Below, one piece after another: positions 42,337 through 53,300 of a stretch of 64,000 nt of DNA (the stretch's first letter is position 1; each line of letters opens with the position of its first letter). This DNA is from Rebecca billardiae RCC1528 (lineage: Eukaryota; Haptophyta). The position numbers and the translations under genes are program-made. The notes beneath the pieces are model-generated. The model saw only the letters and a program-made list of their open reading frames with translations, was not told where the DNA came from and made no database searches. Location: contig OZ251225.1 in assembly GCA_965240325.2 (NCBI GenBank), forward strand, positions 2,418,001 through 2,482,000, read 5' to 3'.

Positions 42337-42750
42337 ATGGCCAGGCGCACCCTGCAAGAAGTGCAGGCTGAGCTCACCGTCCAGGAGCTCGAGGATGAAG
42401 GCAAGATGCTGGAAGATGTCAAGCAGGAGCTACGCTCGACAATGTCACAGCTGATGAATGAAGAGCGCATGCTCTGCGACATGCTGCACGCCGCTGGGGG
42501 CTCGCACGATCACGATGTCCAAGAGGAGGTCAGCGCGCAACTCTTTGGCGAGGAGGCCCTGATGAATACGAGCGTGGGCGACGCCATTCTGGACGAGCTC
42601 GTTCGCGGTGCGCCCTTTCGAGACGAGCATGACGACGAGGGTGACGATACTCTCGGAGAGCACGTGCGCTCACAGCTGTTGAGCCTCACACACATGCATG
42701 GCAGCGCGCGAACTGTGCCCATTGGTTCGGACCATGTGATGTCACAGTGA
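42337..42750 (+). CDS. Small coiled-coil hypothetical protein
   Basis: The 137-aa product starts at a good ATG. Residues 5-50 form a strong heptad pattern (LQEVQAELTVQELEDEGKML...LRSTMSQLMNEERMLCDML). The C-terminal half is acidic (DEHDDEGDD) and less structured. The family is not recognised. The close divergent arrangement with the SET-domain gene and gene-like composition support expression. Confidence 0.6.
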   Translation: MARRTLQEVQAELTVQELEDEGKMLEDVKQELRSTMSQLMNEERMLCDMLHAAGGSHDHDVQEEVSAQLFGEEALMNTSVGDAILDELVRGAPFRDEHDDEGDDTLGEHVRSQLLSLTHMHGSARTVPIGSDHVMSQ

Positions 42751-44222
42751 TGGAGGCGCCGGCATTGCACCACTGCAGTGCTGGTACAGTATGAGACGAC
42801 ACATCTTGACCGTCGGCTGCGTCGAGATGAATCAGCCTGGCGGATCAGGCTCTCCCGGCAGGGCCCGGGCATACGGCCTACGGGACTTTATTTACGGCGC
42901 AATCAGCCCGATGAATGGGGTATCCATATTCCATGGGCAGCCCGGCGCTGTCTACGACTGATACCGTTGGTAGTTAACTGTCAGAGTATCGACAGTACGT
43001 AGTAATTCGGCGCGGCGCAGCCCGGCCGCCGAGCACGGAGCAGGCTGCCAATCCCGTTACGAATCCGTTCCACTTCCAGCCGCGACGCTTTCAGTTTCGC
43101 CGAATTCGAGGTCTCCACAGTGAGTAGTCCCGCGACTGAGCTCGCTAGTGTCAGTGAGTTCAGTATAGCTAATGAATAGTGACACTGATGATGAGTTACT
43201 AACTAGTCTAGCTAAGCTAGTCAGCCTGACGCCACGGGCACGGCAGGCAATCCTTTATCATCGAGCAGTCACGTCACTCGTCAGGCGAGACCGAGTGCGG
43301 GTGCCCCGGAGGACTGCGTGGCAGGCCAGCCGGAGGCACGGGTTCAAGTCGTATTGCGACGCGAGTTATTTAACTATCGGTGTCAGTGTGTCACTACGGT
43401 GACGACGGTCCTGATCCCAGAGTCCTAGACCGCCGATCCCGCCGCCCGGCCGCCGCGAGTCATCCGTCTCGCACAGCGCACTCGCAGCAGGCTACTCAGT
43501 AGTCACTCAAACAAAGTCAGTCGTACACTCATTATGGTACATACTTACTACTTAGGCGGCGCGGTCATCAATAAAAGCATTCAAAATGCTGCGCGTATGA
43601 TTCCGGCTGCTCGTCGTCGGATATATATACTACATGTGGTGTTATTGGTACAATAACTGAGTGTGTACTCGTGAGCTGCATGACGGTGGGGCTCGCCGTG
43701 GGGCCTCGCCCTCTGGCCCTCTGCACTCGAATTACCCGCTTCGCCGCCGCACCATCCAGGAGCAAATTCGAGGAAGTTGCTGGCGGATATCCTTCCGCGG
43801 GTGCGCTCATCAGCGGGTAATCTTGAGTGCCCCGGGCACGGCTCCCGCGCCAGGCCCTCGCCCTCGGCATGGACTCGTCGTCGTCGCTCTCATCTGGCGC
43901 GCACCGTCCGAGCACCTCGCTTCTCGACGGCGGCGAGCTGGATGTCGGCGGCACGCAGGCTGCACGCCAGGCGCCTCCTTCGGCTCTCGCCTCAGCTGGT
44001 GCCGGCCCTGCTCGCGTCTCCGGGCAAGTCCCTCGGCTGCGCTCGCCCTCGTCTCATCGCTTGAGCAGCGCAGCCAGACGGCGGCCAGCGGCAGCAGCAG
44101 CTAGTCTGCTAGTTCTGCACCGCTGTGCCAAGTTATAATATATGATCGGCTACGCCGATCTTCGGGTAGTGAACAACGAAGTTGAGGGCGCACGGCCCTA
44201 GTGGCTAGTCACCATCACGCAG
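42751..44222. other. Intergenic interval, weak small ORF only
   Basis: No supported gene. A Ser/Ala-rich 89-residue frame starting at the ATG 43869 (DSSSSLSSGAHRPSTSLLDG) has a plausible start but no domain or conservation argument. A tRNA-like T-loop string at 43337 was examined and rejected. Confidence 0.4.
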
Positions 44223-44439
44223 CTAGTGAGCTTGTGAATGTGAGCAGCAGCCGCGACTTGTGACGACACGGTCGGACGCGGACGGTCGGACGGTGCCGGT
44301 GCGGCGGGGGCAGCGGCGGCGCGACGGCGTCGGCGGTGGCGCGCTCGTACAGCGTCTGCAGCACGTGCGCAGCGTGACTGCGTGTGCAGCAGCGCGCCGC
44401 TCAGCTCCCGCCGCTCCACGCCGCCGCAGCGGCGCGCGC

Positions 44440-45245
44440 GGCGCGCGCCCGCCTCGGCCGCGGCCGCGCCCGCCACCAACCATCCGTCGCGCCGCCGCCA
44501 GCTGCTGCGCCGTCGGTGACGGCGGCGGGTCGAGTGCAGAGAGGAGGTGGATGAGCCAGTGCAGCTCGGACTGCGTGACGTCCACGTCCACCACCGCGTC
44601 CTCCTTCGCCACCGCCATCTCCTCCGCCCGCCCCGCCCCCCAGCGGCGGTCCCACCACTTAGTAGGCGGCGACCGCGGCCCGGCGCACGCCGCCGTGACG
44701 CCGCGGGCGCCCGGCGAGCGCTCGGATGACGAACCGGCTGGGCGGCAGCGTGGGCGGCGAGGCGACGCGCTCTCCGCCGCTGACGGAGGAGTTGACGGAG
44801 GTCGTGCGCGCGAGGTCGGCGGCGGTGTGCGCGGCGGCGCTGGGCGAGTGCGCCAGCCTCTCGGGCAGCACATGCGCCACATGCCCCGCCGCGCGCCCGC
44901 CGCCGCCCAGGCTCCCGCGCTCGGCCGCGCGCCGCGCCGCCGCGCTGTCCGGATGGCGCACCTCCCTCGACTGCGCCGCCACCATCGCCCTCGCTCCCTG
45001 CAGTCGCCGCCCCCGCCGCCTGCCGTGACGCGCTCGCCGCGCGCCGTTCAGGCGGCACTCGCGGGCGGCGGCGTCGGCTGAGAGCCGGCGGCGGTGACGC
45101 GCGGGCGGCCGCCGCTGGCGAGGGTGAGGACGGACATGCCGTTCGGCGCGCCTCCCTCGTCCGTGCCGCCACCACCGCCCTCGCTCCCTTCAGCCGCCGC
45201 CCCCGACGCCTCCGCCTGGCCGCTACAAAGGCCGCCGCATCGCAA
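44440..45245 (-). CDS. Possible spliced GC-rich gene, low confidence
   Basis: Several minus-strand stretches look coding-like rather than random: one reads LARTTSVNSSVSGGERVASP, soon followed by PPSRFVIRAL (about 44850-44710), and another reads AVAKEDAVVDVDVTQSEL, running into HWLIHLLSALDP (about 44630-44520). They lie in different frames but could be joined by an intron starting GTGCGCCGG near 44687 with an AG acceptor before the GAGGAGATGGCG codons. The upstream end is unclear. A duplicated segment (about 44960-45020 versus 45150-45215) complicates it. I do not recognise a domain. It may be a real but poorly resolved gene or a pseudogene. Confidence 0.25.
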
Positions 45246-46523
45246 CGGACTCGCGCCGACGTGCGGGCGGCGGTTGGATCGTGACTGTTCGCGACCAGAG
45301 ATACCAGAAGTGACGGTTCGTTAACTCGTACCATAAAACTTTACTACAAGAGGCAGAATCAAAGCCGATCGCTGCCCTTTCAAGTTGTCCAGGACACACT
45401 CGTTTTCAGAGAGCTGTTAATCCTCGCAGATAGAGATGTCGAATCCCACCCGCATTGTAATACGTTGATACTGAAACGTTGTTTTTGAAGTGTGGTTCTC
45501 TTCAGAGGAGAAGGATAATAGGAGACGATACTTTACTCTTTGAATTGGAAACAGCAAACCAGAAGTGTATATCAGCAGGAGAATCACGAACGGCCCACCA
45601 TCACGAACGGCCCACCAGTTCTCTTAAGAGAAGAGGGATGCGTCTAATCTAAACCGCTGTTTTTCAGAAGCGCGTGAATCAACTTAGCTGACGACCCAAC
45701 CTATCGTTTCTATGGTTGGCGAGCTGTTTCAGGCTCTTACAATTCAGGCATCTTACTATGACGGAATGTTCTAACACACGGCTGGTGTTATGTGCTATTC
45801 CACCCTGCATTCCCCTAAGTGTTACTATCGTTAAAATTAAGGGGCAGTACAAACGCAATCATTGCGGCAGCGATATCCACTCATACGCGGTGGCCACCTA
45901 CCGAAAAATCCCCAAAATCCTGCGCGCATCCTCTTTTTGATTTTGCGGAGCACGTGCGCCGCCCCCCCCCGGCTTTCGCTCACGCTCAGACCTTTCGGGG
46001 GGGCCGTGCGCCATTATTATATCCGCCTGAGTGATTAACTACACGGATGTCAGACGGATATGTACGGGCGGAGCCTGAACTGGACACAGGGGCTATCATG
46101 ACGTGTACTCAACGGGCGGCAGCCCTCGTGGCGAAGGCTCGTAGGCGAACGAGCACGAGCGCCAACAGCCCAACTGGCGGGTCGCCACTCGACGGCGCAC
46201 GAGATGTTTGCTGAACTCGCCTGGTCGCGGGACGTCGTCTGCGCACGCGCCAGGTCGCGCTCCTCGCCGTCTTCGCCTATTGTTTCGTGAATGCCGCGCA
46301 CAACGCCGAACGCCAGCGCTTCAAGCCGCAAGACGCGTGCGCGGACTCCGGGACTCACCTGAGACGGTTCGCGGCGTCAGCGGCCGCCCTTGCCCGTTGT
46401 TACTGTCAGCAGTCTTGGCCGGACCGAGATCTGCGAATCAGCGGCTGAAGGTCGCGGCTCAGGCCACAACGCGAGCTCGCGTCGGGTCTGCTCACCGTCG
46501 TCGCGACGTGCGCCCCGTGGCAT
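45246..46523. other. Intergenic interval with dispersed-repeat copy
   Basis: 45340-45950 is distinctly less GC-rich and holds an exact 17-bp tandem duplicate (TCACGAACGGCCCACCA at 45584 and 45601). The dispersed repeat follows at 46081. There is no supported gene. Confidence 0.5.
46081..46354 (+). repeat. Dispersed repeat, copy 2
   Basis: This is the second copy of the sequence at 10847-11100, same orientation. It contains small insertions relative to copy 1, such as extra bases around CAACAGCCCAACTGGC. I did not find the flanking inverted repeats present around copy 1. Confidence 0.8.
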
Positions 46524-47150
46524 TTACCAGTCCAAACGGGCGACTTTGCGATGTTCTTTGAGGCCTGTCTGCGGGCACTGCATCTCGGCGAATGTGAGCG
46601 GCACCATCGTCTTGCCCGCACCACTGCGCGCGAAGATGACGCCAAGCTCGTTCTCGGCGGTGGACAGGTAGTAAGATCTCGAGTCACCGAGCGAGAGGAC
46701 ACGAGCACGCACGACGTCGCCGGGGCGCACACATTTGAACATCTCGACCGCGTCCTTGTCAAAAGGGCGCACGTCCTCCTTCCTGATCAGACCAGACGCT
46801 GGCTCCTGCAGGACGGCTGCGCCGCCCGCCGTGCAGACGACGTCCACGTTTGCGAGCCGGGGCGTGATTCGGACCACACGACACAACACCACCTCGCCGA
46901 CGGAGGGCATCAGCGAGGGCGCCCGCCCGCGTGCCTCCACCGTGAGGACACGAGACCCGCCGGCCTGCCTGGAAACGGTGCCAACCATCGATGCGCGCAC
47001 GAAGCCATCTCCATCGTCGTACGCGCCCGGGCCTGCCTCGTACTCCTCTGTGGAGCCGAGAGCGTCTCCCGGCGTGACGATGGCGCCCCCAGTGGGGCCA
47101 GTGCCAGCACCAGCGGACTCTGCCACGCGAGTGCGCTTTCGCGACGCCAT
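46524..47150 (-). CDS. CSL4: Exosome complex subunit CSL4 (EXOSC1)
   Basis: This is a single-exon 208-aa protein. The N-terminal part has the CSL4 pattern (VTPGDALGSTEEYEAGPGAYDDGDGFVRASMVG). A central S1-like RNA-binding domain follows (VGEVVLCRVVRITPRLANVDVV...IRKEDVR). The C-terminal region reads KCVRPGDVVRARVLSLGD, SYYLSTAENELGVIFARS, then MVPLTFAEMQCPQT...RKVA, which is highly diagnostic. CSL4 is one of the three cap subunits of the RNA exosome, acting in nuclear and cytoplasmic 3'-5' RNA decay and processing. Length is close to the human protein. It shares a 209-bp upstream region with the divergent RCC1 gene. Confidence 0.95.
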   Translation of the reverse strand: MASRKRTRVAESAGAGTGPTGGAIVTPGDALGSTEEYEAGPGAYDDGDGFVRASMVGTVSRQAGGSRVLTVEARGRAPSLMPSVGEVVLCRVVRITPRLANVDVVCTAGGAAVLQEPASGLIRKEDVRPFDKDAVEMFKCVRPGDVVRARVLSLGDSRSYYLSTAENELGVIFARSGAGKTMVPLTFAEMQCPQTGLKEHRKVARLDW

Positions 47151-47359
47151 GAATGTGAGCGACGATCAACGACGTCGATCGCCGATTCATTGCGGATCAC
47201 CGGACAGCACAGCAGCCGAGCCCACCGCCGCCGAGCGAGCGACCCGGACGCGCGATCATCGCGAGACGACGCGATCGCGGCGCGCCGGTGCGGCCTGCGA
47301 GAGCGCGATATTTTTCACATCGCGGTGCGTGTGCGTGCATCCGGCCAGCGCCGCACGCC

Positions 47360-48495
47360 ATGTCGGGCTGGGATGACCTCGACTTTATGAAGAAGTTCAA
47401 GGCAGTGGTCGACAAGTCCACTGGCGAGACCATCATGGTGGCAAGCGACGCGCCCGAGTACGAGCTCGACGCGTCGGGCAATATTGTCGGCGGCTTGCCC
47501 GCAGACAAGGCGTCCGACGGAACGGGCGGTTCCGAGGCGCCGTCGACGGGCTTCAACTTCGGCACGGCCGCTGGCGCCAGCGGTGGCCCGGCGAAATTCT
47601 CGTTCGGCGTGCCGACGCCACAGGCCGGCGCCAGCGGCGCGGCACCCGGGTTCACGTTTGGTGGCGGGGCGAGCGGCGCGGGCGCAGGCGGCGGCGGAAG
47701 TGGAGGGTTCGCGTTCGGTGGCGGGGGTGGGTCGGCGCCGACGAATTTCTCCTTCGGCGTTGGCGCAGGCGCGCCCGCCTTCGGCGCCGACGCGGGCAAG
47801 CGCAAGGCCTCGGACGATCCAGCAGCTGGCGTGCCCAAGCGCGGCAAGCGGCGCGCGATGGCTCGCACCGGCGACGAGACGGGCGGCGTGTACGTCGCGG
47901 GGAACGGAGACTGCGGGCAGATGGGGCTGGGCGAAGACGAGGCGCTGATGGAGTGCGCCACCCCTGCGCCTATCCCCAGCCTCGCGGCGGAGGGTGTCGT
48001 CTCTGTCGCGTGCGGTGGCATGCACTCGGTCGTCGTCACGCGCGGCGGCCGGCTGTGGACGTGGGGCTGCAACGACGACTGTGCGCTCGGCCGCCCGGGC
48101 GACGAGTCGCGGCCGGGGCTGGTGGCTGGCGAGCTGACGTACGCACGCGTCAAGGCGGTCTGCGCGGGCGACTGCCATACCGCCGCGCTGCTCGACGACG
48201 GGCGCGTCTTCTCGTGGGGCACCTACAGGGACTCGAACGGGTACATTGGGTATGCACCCGCCAAGGGGGGCGGCAGCGCCAACGTGCTCAAGGCGGAGAT
48301 GCCGGTACTCGTGCCGGGGCTGACGGGTGTGCGCATCACCGCCATTGCGAGCGGCTCGAACCACACCCTCGCCATCTGCCGCGGCTCGCCTGCCCTGTAC
48401 GCGTGGGGCTGCGGCGAGCAGGGCCAGCTCGGCCGCTCCGTGAGCAAGGGGATGGCCGTGGCCAACCTTGTGCCTGCCGTGCCCGCACTCACGAT

Positions 48496-48528
<33 letters not shown>

Positions 48529-49498
48529 GACGCCGTCGCTTCGCGTGCTCAACGCCAACTTTGTGACGCACGTCGACGGGCTGCTCAAGTCCGACCCGCA
48601 CGGGGACTGGTCGGGCGCCGTGCAGCAGTTCATCGCCCACCGCGCCGCTGTGCTCGACGGGAGCGCGCCCGCGGGCGCAGAGGCATCCGCAAACCCGCCA
48701 GGCGATGGCGTCGGGCTCGAGGGAGTCTTCGCGGGATCTTACCACTCGTTCGCGCTCACGACAGACGGCGCCGTGTATGCCTTCGGCCTGAACAACATGG
48801 GCCAGCTCGGCGTGGGCGACCTGCTCGGCAAGGAGAGCATGACGATGACGCCCCAGCGCGTGCCCGGTGTGCGCGCGGCCCCATTTGGCTGGCTCACTCC
48901 CCGAAGAGGTGGCCCGCCGTGCGTGCCTGTGCTCATGCGCGTCCTGCGGTGCGCCGTGCGCAGGTCTCGACGGCAAGGGCGTCACGATGCTGCACGGGGG
49001 CGAGCACCACTCAGTCGCCCTCACTCGCGGGGGTGCGCCGCACCGCAGCGCGCGCGTTGCGGGCGACACGCGCGTTTGCTCACGCCGCTGGGCTCGCATG
49101 CGCACTCCACTCACCCTGCGCCGTCCGCGCCTGCGAACGCGCCCGCGTCGGCACTGCGCCCAGGGGATGTGTACGTCTTCGGACGTGGCGACTCGAACCA
49201 ACTCGGGCTGGGTGACGGGAAGGAGCAGCACAAGGCGCCGCAGCTCGTGGAGCGGCTCAAGGGGTTCGGCGTGCACAAGGTGTGCTGCGGCTCCAACCAG
49301 ACGGCTGCCGTGACCACCGCTGGCGAGCTGTACACCTGGGGCTTTGGCGAGATGTACCAGCTATGCAACGGGAAGATGAAAGACTGCGTGACGCCGTACC
49401 TCGTTGAGAGCGCGCCGCTGGGCAGCAGGCGTGTGCTCGACGTGGGCATGGGCGGCCAGCACACGGTGGTGCTTGCCACAGAGTCGGAGGAATCGTGA
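47360..49498 (+). CDS. RCC1-family protein with N-terminal FG repeats
   Basis: Exons are 47360-48866, 48964-49032 and 49164-49498, giving 636 aa. The first about 60 residues resemble a nuclear-protein leader. Residues about 65-145 contain FG-nucleoporin repeats (FNFG, FSFG, FTFG, FAFG, FSFG) in Gly/Ala-rich spacers, then a bipartite basic stretch (KRKASDDPAAGVPKRGKRR) typical of a nuclear localisation signal. From about residue 175 come RCC1 blades: GGVYVAGNGDCGQMGLG, VACGGMHSVVVTRGGRLWTWGCND, AGDCHTAALLDDGRVFSWG, ASGSNHTLAICRG...AWGCGEQGQLG, GSYHSFALTTDGAVYAFGLNNMGQLG, LHGGEHHSVALTRGGDVYVFGRGDSNQLG and the final GQHTVVLA. It is the likely Ran GEF (nuclear RanGTP generation). Both introns carry GTGTGC/GTGCGC donors, and splicing restores blade spacing. 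Confidence 0.9.
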
Positions 49499-50323
49499 AC
49501 AGACGACCGCGGATCATCATGGCTGCCGACCGAAGCCGCAGGCCGGGGCTCGGCGCCGGCCAGCTGCTCGTCCGATCGATGCCATATATGATATACGTAC
49601 AGTCACTGTCATGATCAATGTTCAAAGGTGAGCTAAAGTTCATTCAGTGCGCACCCGCCCCCGGCCGCCCGGCCGGGCTGAGCCGCGGCGGCAGGGCAGA
49701 GGGAACCTCCCACCTGCCAAAAAGTCCGGAGCCTTTGTCAGCTGCTGGAGCCGGGTAAATTCGAAATCGAGCTACGATATTAGCCACGCAAGTGCGCACC
49801 CGGCCCGCCGTATCAAGAACACTTACCAGTAGTCACTACTTATAAAATACAGCTCTCAAGCCTCAACCCTGCAGGCAGTTGCGGTTTCGCTCCGCCTCTG
49901 CAACGGGAGGCTTGCGCGCCCCGGGTGAGCCACGCGCGAGCGTCGCCCAGCGGGAGAGCTGCGCGCGCAGCGGAGTGGGCCTGGCGACCGGAGCGTACTG
50001 GCCGGGAGCATCGCGCTGGCGGGGCCCTTCGCCAGCGCCCCGTCCAGCCTATGCCCCACCTCCCAGCCGCAACGCGCCGTGGGGCTGCTCCGCGCGGGGC
50101 TGGGCGGCACATTTGTCGGGCAGCACAGCAGCCGGCCTGTCTGCCATGGGAGACCTCGCCATGCGTGGGCTGCGGTGTGCGGGGGCGTGCTCTCCGGCCA
50201 TACTGACACGCGCGTGCGCGCGTACGCCGCCACCGCCGCTCGCTTCGTGCCGCGCAGGCGAGGTCGAGCGCAGGCGCGTGGTCGTCGCGGGGTCAAAGTG
50301 GTCTGAGCATCTGCTCGTAAGCG
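49499..50323. other. Intergenic interval, nothing recognised
   Basis: This GC-rich region lies upstream of the LamG gene. Overlapping Arg/Ala/Pro-rich frames exist on all strands and none has a domain or a convincing start. Confidence 0.45.
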
Positions 50324-53300
50324 ATGGAGGTCAAGCTCCTGCGCGTCAGGGTGCAGGCGTTGACGCGCGCGGCGCTGCTGCTGGTTCTCGTGGCTCCCGC
50401 TTCGTGCGCTGTCACGGCGAATCTCGAGCATCACTTCCGGTTCGACAACTCCCTCACCTCGGAGGTGTCGGCTGACTCGACGACATTCTCAGTCAGTGCC
50501 GGCTCGGCGACGTACACCGAAGGGCAAATCGTCTCGGCCTTCGACTGCAACGGCGCGAACACGCTCGTCACCGGGACAGCGATCAGCGCCATATCTGGCG
50601 CAAATCCGGTCTCCATCTCGCTGTGGCTTCGCGTCGACGGGCTCTCTGCGGATGCGGGCCTGCTGTCCGTCGGCAGTGAGGCCGTGTTCGATGAGAACCT
50701 GCTCGAGGTGCAGATTAGCGCGGGCGGCGATCTGCAGGTGGTGTTCGCCACGGTCGTCATCATGTCGGCGACCGCGTCCCTGTCGGCCGACGCGACCACG
50801 TGGCACCACGTGGCCTTCACGTCGTCGGGCAGCGCGCAAGCGCTCTACCTCGATGGGACCGACCTGGGCGCGTCCGGTGCGACCAACGACCTCACGACGG
50901 CCTCGACGGTGATGACGGTGTGCAAGGGCACCTCGTTGACCACTGTATTCAACGGGCTCATCGACGACCTGGCGATCCATTCGACCGAGCTCAGCTCGTC
51001 GGACGTGACGAGTATCTTCACGGATGGGAGCTCGTCCATCTCGGCGAGCGGCATCCCGTACGCTGCGTCGGTGTTCGCGCACTTCACGTTCAACAACGAC
51101 GTCACCGGCCTCACGCTCGCCTCGGGTACGGCGGCGTTCGCGGCGGGCGAGGTCGGTGCGGCGCTCGAGCTCGACGGCTCGACGGTCTTCACCGTCGACG
51201 ACATCGGTGCCGCCCCAGCGGCGTCGAACATCTCGGCCGCGGCGACGCGATCGTTTGCCTTCTGGTTCCGGCAGACGGCCGCAGAGCGCTCCACTTCGGG
51301 GACCACCCCGGCGATCCTGTCGTACGGCGCGTCGGGCACGCTCAACGCCTTTGACATCGGCTTGTCGTCGGGCAGCGTCGCTGTCTTCGCTGGCGGCACG
51401 AACAATCGGCTCGTGGCCAACGGCGCCGTGACGACGACGGACACGTGGTACCACGTGGCGGTCACGTACGACGACGGCGCGTACAAGATCTACATCGACG
51501 GCTCGCTGTCCAAGACGCTGGCGGACAAGACGCTCACGACGGGCGCGGGCTCGTCGGCAACGACGATCCAGATCGCCAATTCGGACAACAGCGTCGGCTT
51601 CGCGACGAACTTCGCCGGGCGGATGGACGACCTGGGCTTGTACACGGGTGTGCTCAAGCCGTCGCAGATCTCGACCATCTACACGGACGGTACGACCAAT
51701 GACAAGTCGCTGGCGGGGACCTCCCTGTCTCCGCCGCCGCCGATGCCGCCGCCGAGCCCACCGCCGCCGCCGACGCCGCCGCCGAGCCCGCCACCGAGCC
51801 CACCGCCCTCCTCGCCGCCGAGCCCGCCGCCGAGCCCGCCGCCGAGCCCGCCGCCGAGCCCGCCGCCGAGCCCGCCGCCACCCTCGCCACCACCTCCCAA
51901 CGCGGCCACTCTCATCAACCACTTCAAGTTCGACACGAGCGCCACGGAGGACGCCGCCGGCAGCCTCACGCTCGCCGCGACGGGCTCCGCCGCGCTCGGC
52001 ACGCAGGGCGGCGGCCAGGTCGGCACCGCGCTCACGTGCGCGTCGTCGGGCTACCTGCAGTCGTCGGGCGCCGTGGACGCGGGGCTGACCGGCGCGGGGC
52101 TGCGCACGGTCGTGCTCTGGTTCAAGTACACCGGCTCGGGCACCAACTCGATCGTCTCGTACGGCGACTCGGGCAACTCGGAGGACCAGGTGTTCGATGT
52201 GCTCGTCTCCCTTTCGGGCGGCGCCAAGATCTGCCTCTTCAGCGGCTCGACGAACATCGACTGCGGCCCGGGGATCTCGACGAGCACGTGGCACCACGCC
52301 GCGTTCGCGTACGACGGCGCGACGAGCGTGTACATGTACCTGGACGGCACGGCGTACGCGTCCAACCCGGTGGCGATCTCGGGCGGCGCCCTCAACACGG
52401 CATCGTCGGCGCTGCGCGTCTGCAACTCGATCACGTCCTTCTACAACAGCTACGCGGGCGACGTGGACGACCTGGGCCTGTACACCAACATGCTCAGCGG
52501 CGCACAGGTGAGCACGATCGTCACCAACCAGGCGTCCGACATCAACCTGGCTGGCAGCTCGCTCTCGCCTCCGCCGCCGATGTCACCGCCGAGCCCGCCT
52601 CCGAGCCCGCCGCCGCCGAGCCCGCCGCCGAGCCCGCCGCCGAGCCCGCCGCCGAGCCCGCCGCCAAGCCCGCCGCCGAGCCCGCCACCGCCGAAATCGC
52701 CGCCGAGCCCGCCGCCGAGCCCGCCGCCGAGCCCGCCGCCGAGCCCGCCGCCGAGCCCGCCGCCGAGCTCGCCGCCGCCCTCGCCGCCGCCGCCCCCACC
52801 GGCCGAGGTCAAGCACGCGTACAACATGAACGGCAACACCGACGACCAGTGGGGTAACAACACCGCCACGCTGTACAACGGCACGCTCGTCGGGAGCCAG
52901 GTGACGTACATCGCCAACACGCTGACCGCGCTCGACCAGGCGATCTGCCTCTTCGACTCGGCCGACCAGCACCTCGAGGCGAGCGTGCCGCTCGACATCG
53001 TCGGGGACACGCCGCGCTCGGTGAGCCTGTGGTTCCAGCAGACCGGCACGCTTGAGGCGAAAGCCCTCGTCTCGTACGGCGCGACGACGTTCGTTGGCAT
53101 CCCGGACAAGTCGATCTTCGAGATCGGGCTGGCGTCGGGCGGGCTGGTCGAGGTGCAGCTCAAGGGCGTCACGCTCACGAGCACGACCTCGTACGTGCTC
53201 AACACGTGGTACCACGTCGCCGTGACGTACAACGGGTACCGCATGAAGCTGTACGTGAACGGCGTGGAGGACCAGTCGCTCGACATCGACTCGCTCGTCA

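Noticed and set aside
43290-43360. tRNA-like GGGTTCAAGTC near 43337
   Set aside because: The T-stem does not pair and no acceptor stem or anticodon arm can be drawn.
47315-49276. 653-residue minus-strand frame over the RCC1 gene
   Set aside because: It is an antisense shadow; the plus strand encodes RCC1 blades with conserved introns.
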